A stretch of DNA of 64,000 nucleotides, from positions 21,638,001-21,702,000 of the forward strand of contig OU342631.1 in the NCBI GenBank assembly GCA_910589415.1. Direction: 5' to 3'. Below, piece after piece: positions 59,193 to 64,000 of this stretch (position 1 is its first letter; the number at the start of each line of letters is the position of its first letter). The notes under the pieces are model-generated. The model had not been told where the DNA came from. It saw nothing but the letters and a program-made list of their open reading frames with translations, and did not search any database. The DNA is from Malachius bipustulatus (Eukaryota > Arthropoda > Insecta > Coleoptera > Melyridae). Position numbers and translations under genes: made by a program.

Positions 59193-59504
59193 TTCATTCT
59201 CCCCTTTACGAAATTGTAACTTTCTGTCTTGATAAGACAACCGAAAACGAAAGTAAAACATCCTACAAATAATTATTATTGTATGTTTCAGAAAGATTTA
59301 CTGGAATTTTTTATTGTAGTTTTACATTTAATTTTCCTTCTAAATAAACGTTAATCAAACTGACATTTCTACTTTTCCGTCCAGGGCACGAAGGTTTTTC
59401 ATAGCTAGCAACCACCTAGCAACCTATCACCTAGTATGTTTTACTTTCGCTTTCGGTTGTCTTATCAAGACAGAAAGTTACAATTTCGTAAAGGGGAGAA
59501 TGAA
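59193..59504. mobile_element. Foldback MITE (unit B copy)
   Basis: Copy of 45394-45705 at an offset of 13799 bp; no difference noticed. Confidence 0.7.
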
Positions 59505-60600
59505 AATAACTATTTTTTGTAATAATAACTTTGATACCAACCAAGATATATTTGTAAAACCTGTTGGTAGACATTTTTTCTAAAATAACACGTATACGAC
59601 TGGAAAAATTTGATTTCTTACTATATCATTTTAGGTTTCAAACGAAGCACAACTTTTTATGAAGAATAACTTTTTTCACTAAAATGGATAATAATAGCTA
59701 TTTATGATATTAATATTAAAAGTGAAGTTTTATGTTGTGAGTGGAAAGGTTTGTGAAATGAGCGAAGCGTAGCGGATCGAATTGAACAATTTCACGAACA
59801 AAATAAAATCACTTTTAAGACGAATATCATACAATGTTTTTTTGTAAAACTGCCCTGTTTTGATAATAAAATAGATGAATTTAGAATGACACACTGAACT
59901 TCAAATTGCATTTTAAAATATTCAGATAAGTACAAGTGTACTTATCATAGCAACCACAGCAACCGTTGCCTACGCTATGGTTACTAACAAATGTGTATAT
60001 ACAAATAAAAAAGACGCTATAATAATTATTATTAATTGCAATTTCTGAACAATTATTATTGTCTTGTGTTCTTGACTAGGTATTTATTTTTTAGTAATAT
60101 GTGTGCCAGTAATAAAAAGAATATGAAAAAATCTTATCACCTATAATTTTGTCTGATTTCATCATGAGAAAATGTAGTTTAAAAAGAGAATGTACAGAAA
60201 AAGCAGGTAGAAATATTTTTAACACTAGTGTTAAAAGTATTTTTAACACGCTTCCATGTAAACAATCACTTTTAACACTGTCAGCTGTCGTTAAAAGTGT
60301 GACTTTTAATGGTTGTTGCACAAAAAAAGTTTCCCATCTGACTCCTACTTACGTAGACGCACTGTATAATAGGGATTATGAATGTGGCAAAATTACATTG
60401 AACAAAAAAAAGCATGTCTATTTTTTGGGCAAATAAAAGTGCAATTTAGGAAGATTTTGGAATAATTTCATGTTTAAGATTGAATCTATAAAGATGTAAA
60501 ATGACAGATTCCAATTGTTTCCAATTTTTTTTACAGATTAGTTTATCCCACGTATTATTTTTCTTAATCCTGCCTAAATAACGTACTTCTCACTTCCTTA

Positions 60601-61285
60601 TACAGGCTGTCCCGTATCGTTATGTTCAAATTTTGTGAGCTTATTCCTAAGTCTAAAAAACCCAAAAGTGGCAGGTCTATCTGCATTCGTTACGAAGTTA
60701 GAGGCCTAAGAAAATAATGTCTAGTAAATAGCAGATTTAACTTTGAAAACCACATAAAACTTGTTTTATTGACCAAATCTTTAGTTTATTATGTGTTAAA
60801 AATGTCCTATTCCTTGCTGAATATAAACTTGTGCTCGGAGGCCTATTGCAGAAGTAACAGTTCTAATTTCTCGTCTTTTTTCGCGATCGATCTCTTGACC
60901 GGCATGCTGAATACGATCCAATAATAATTGCTTTTTGGAATTTAAGAGGGAATTTAGTTACAAACGCCATTTCCGAAATGCTGGTGTCCCATTTATTTGA
61001 ATCCAAATGCCATTTTGTATGAGCAAGAGAACCTCTTCTAATGTTTATTTTGGTGATATTTACTCATGTCGCCACCATAACAATAAATTATTAATCTAAA
61101 CCACAACACATGTGGTTGTGTGGTTTTCAAAGTTGAATCTTTGTTATTTACTAGTCATAATTTTCTTAGGCCTGTAACTTCGTAACGAGTAAAGATAGAC
61201 CTGCCACTTTTGGGTTTTTTGGGCTCAAAATTAAGCCTACTATATGCTCAAAAAATTTTAACATAACGATACGGGACACCCTGTA
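60601..61285 (-). mobile_element. CAGGGTG-type element with transposase C-terminus (unit B)
   Basis: Copy of 46802-47486 with at least two substitutions (near 61056 and 61138). Confidence 0.8.
60796..60915 (-). pseudogene. Transposase C-terminal fragment (unit B)
   Basis: Duplicate of the 39-codon fragment at 46997-47116, same reading frame and stop. Confidence 0.55.
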
Positions 61286-61700
61286 TAAAAAAATAGAACA
61301 GTATTAGGTAATTATGTATGCACATTTGATTTATTAAGTTAGATATCTATTTCAGAAGTATAGATGTACCTAGAACAGAATTGAATAACAAACTGATTGG
61401 TCACACAGCATCAAGCAAAATAATCAAACCCAACCAGAAAGTATACAAAGGCAAATACCAGAATATCATTTAACTTGTCTGTAAAGACAGGTGTTACTTT
61501 ATCGTTCATAATGTCGTAACAATAAGCAATAAAACCCCCTTCACGGGGAGGGAGCGGAAGGGATGTAGCATTGACCTACAGGAATATGGATGCTCGGTTG
61601 ACTGTTACACAGAACAAGGAACAGTATATAACGTAGCTGTATAAAATGGAGCTTAGGTAGACCTAGTATGAATCGGAGTTTGAGTTGTCCTACGTAGATA

Positions 61701-63375
61701 AATATATATATATATTTATATATATATATATATATTTCTCCAAAATCGCGAAATTTCGATTTTAAAAACGCTCCTGTGGCTTTATCTTTCAAGATTAGTG
61801 AACGAAATTTTGGGTCCTTGTAAAACGTTGGAATGACGTTGGATTTTCGTTGAAAAACTTTCCAAAAGTCCCATCACTTCTACAGGGTGTCCCTTCAAAA
61901 TTCCAAGATCCCGGTTTTTGTCATCTCATTTCAGGTCGCAGTTTTGAATCTAGGGGGCTGAAATTTTTGTGGGAGTAAGATATCTATAAAAACTGGTCTG
62001 GTATTGTACTTGAGCAAAATCGGTCGAGCGGTTTCAAAATGGCGGTCATTTTAATTTTTGAAAAATTGGCTAATATTTGAACCCCTGTATGAGCAAGATG
62101 GAAAAAAAAACTTTGGAACCAAATCAACAGGGTTTGAAGAAAATTATTTCAAATTTAATTTAATGTAACAAAATTTATATTACTTTTATTATTAAGCCAG
62201 TGGCGTGGATAGGAAAGTGGTAAAAATGGCTAAATTTCCCTAACAATTTATGAGCACATTTTTGAAGCAATTGAACTGAAATTTTTACAGTAGATAACTA
62301 TACTAATAGCCTTTAACACTTAAAAATTTCAAGAAGTGAGTAAGAAAAATGGCCGAGATATTCGAATTTTTTTTACATGATGTTTATTTCTCTAAAATTT
62401 TAAGAACGCTCCAGTAGCTTAATTTTTCAAGATTAATGAACGAAATTTTTTACTTTTGTGAAACTTAGGGATGACGTTTGATTTTCACAAAAAAACATTT
62501 ACCTAAAATTGCGCTACTTTTACAACGTGTCTCTCCAAATTTCAAAAAAAAAAAAAAAACGGGTATGAGGCACGGTTTCTGGTCGCTGTTTTTAATCTAG
62601 GGGGCTGAAATTTTATTGGTAGTAAGATAACTGCAAGTAGTCGTATGGTACTGCATTTGAGTTAAATCAGAAGAGCCGTTCCAAAATGGCGGCCGTTTCA
62701 ATTTTAGGAAAAATTGATAGATTTTAAACCCCTAAATAAGCCAGTTAGAAACAAAAACTTTTAAACGAAATTAACATTACTGGAAGAAAATTATTTGAAA
62801 TTTGAGTTATAAAATATTGAGTTAAAATATTGCAATAAAATTTGCAATATTTTTATTATTAAGCCAGTGGCGTGGGTAGGAAAAGGGAAAAAAGGCTTTC
62901 TATAACCGTTTATGAACATATTTTTTGAGGATATGAACTGAAATTTTGACTGAACTAATAACCCTTAACTATGAAAAATTTCAAGAAGCAAATAAAAAAA
63001 TGGCGGAGATATTAGAATATTTTTACATATTATGTTTATTCCTCTAAAATTTAAAATTTTCGGTTTTCAAAGCTCCCCTTTCACTTTTTCCGTTCTATAA
63101 AAGGTAGTCTAAAAAATAGTATTTTTTAAGTAAAGTTAGCCAGTGGCGGGCATAGGAAATGGGCCAAAATTGTTCAATTTTGCCAATGTTTTTTTTTTGT
63201 TTTGTTATATTTAAAAATTCATTCTAAGGCACGGTTTAAAACAAAATGAAATGCAATGTCAGTGAATATCACCTGACTATGTAAAATTTCAGAAAGCCAA
63301 TTTAGAAAGCGGTGAAAATATTCAGAATTGAATCGCATAAAAATACACTATTTCTGCGATTGATGCGCAAGAAGG
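61701..63375 (+). repeat. TA array and X segment of P-(TA)n-X copy 2
   Basis: TA array 61701-61737, then X starting CTCCAAAATCGCGAAATTTC and ending CGCAAGAAGG, collinear with 36071-38127 but diverged and without the MITE. Two internal repeats of about 650 bp plus a partial one are visible. No ORF. Confidence 0.8.
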
Positions 63376-63919
63376 TTTTTATTATTGAAAATTGTTAAAT
63401 TATTTTTTGTAGGCTTGCATAAGTCATCAAGAGCTATCCATCTGACATTTCAAAAATTTGCAAAGCCGACTAGATCCCAGTGTTTTCATAGCCAACTTTT
63501 GTTTTTCTTATGGCCGCCATATTATTTTTTACGTGCTTCGGTATAAAAAAAAGTCCAGAAAACCAAAAATTAATACATAATATAAAAATAAATTCAAAAA
63601 TTTTATTCTTCTTAAAAAAAAAATCACCCGATTAAGTAAATATGGATCAGATGGATAGCTCTTGACGACTTATGCAAGCCTACAAAAAATTATTTGATAA
63701 TTTACAATAATAAAAAAGATATGGGTAAAACAAAAAATCTCTAGATTTCAGTTTTTTCAGGATATTTCAGCAACGACTGAAAATATCCTAATTATTATTT
63801 TAGAATCTTATTCAACATAAAATAGTGCAACTTTTCTCAAATTTAACCTACCCTGTATCTCTATATAATCGCTTACGAGATCCCAATGATGGGTAGTACA
63901 AAAATTTTCCACCCTGTAT
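63376..63919. mobile_element. Right part of the split palindromic element
   Basis: Begins in a T-run (TTTTTATTATTG), carries GTAGGCTTGCATAAGTC and its inverted copy, and ends GTACAAAAATTTTCCACCCTGTA, the inverted counterpart of the start of the left arm at 38690. TA follows. Confidence 0.75.
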
Positions 63920-64000
63920 ATAACGTATACCAAAGTTCACAAAAATATCTTAAATATTTTGGAAGATATTCAATGAAATTGATTAATTTCTTCCTAGTTT
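63920..64000. other. Flank after the composite region
   Basis: 81 bp of AT-rich DNA; nothing recognised. Confidence 0.3.

Larger units (their letters stand above)
47955..61700. repeat. Unit B of the tandem duplication (with Gypsy insertion)
   Basis: Collinear with 39061-47900 once the 4906-bp Gypsy element and its 4-bp duplication are removed. Member elements: 49003-50413, 50669-52058, the split palindrome 52612-52938 plus 57845-58095, about 58149-58589, 59193-59504 and 60601-61285. No host gene. Confidence 0.9.

Noticed and set aside
1..64000. CRISPR array, operon or phage-like system
   Set aside because: Composition, splice-type signals, microsatellites and element classes are those of an insect nuclear genome; no direct-repeat/spacer structure exists.

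Overview
The window is AT-rich insect-type nuclear DNA. It has short TACCTA-rich runs, many CAGGGTG-ended foldback elements, a BEL/Pao and a Ty3/Gypsy retrotransposon, and an arthropod Inr+DPE core promoter. I could not fix the order or species. I found no complete host protein-coding gene, no structural tRNA or rRNA gene and no CRISPR array. The only long reading frames are two retrotransposon polyproteins. The one host-gene signal is a possible first exon on the minus strand (28376-28558) with Inr, DPE and a splice donor.

Left part (1-14.8 kb): intergenic DNA packed with non-autonomous DNA transposons. These are a foldback element (1122-1618), a TA-flanked MITE (611-1017), a 1.47-kb element with an 8-bp target duplication (2865-4334), three palindromic CAGGGTG-type elements (7487-8279, 8579-9621, 13003-13989), and a tandem array of hairpin-forming repeats (11265-12535).

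14793-21455 is a complete BEL/Pao retrotransposon: 491-bp LTRs that look identical, 5-bp target duplication AAGAT, PBS, polypurine tract and one intact 1767-codon ORF. It is therefore a very young insertion.

21.5-38.7 kb: intergenic DNA with a CAGGGTG-type element that still carries a transposase N-terminus (24164-24884), the possible first exon (28376-28558), and a 2.7-kb element with GGGGCAG..TTCGGACA boxes split by a hAT element with a perfect 8-bp target duplication (28923-31652, hAT 29841-31248). There follow a palindromic element (33632-34371), a P-(TA)n-X repeat (35868-38127) and a probable tRNA-derived SINE (about 38290-38567).

38690-63919 is the most remarkable region, a set of nested insertions. 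The outer palindromic element is split into a left arm (38690-38894) and a right part (63376-63919). Inside it lies a second P-(TA)n-X repeat. Its TA microsatellite holds two near-identical 8.8-kb units in tandem: A (39061-47900) and B (47955-61700). Unit B additionally carries a 4906-bp Ty3/Gypsy element (minus strand, 52939-57844), with an intact 4-bp target duplication GAAA but a 5' LTR cut down to 65 bp. Unit A preserves the empty site. The A/B duplication is either a recent segmental duplication or two haplotypes assembled side by side; sequence alone cannot decide.

No genes here form a pathway. The retroelement proteins act only in their own replication, and the DNA elements depend on transposases encoded elsewhere.
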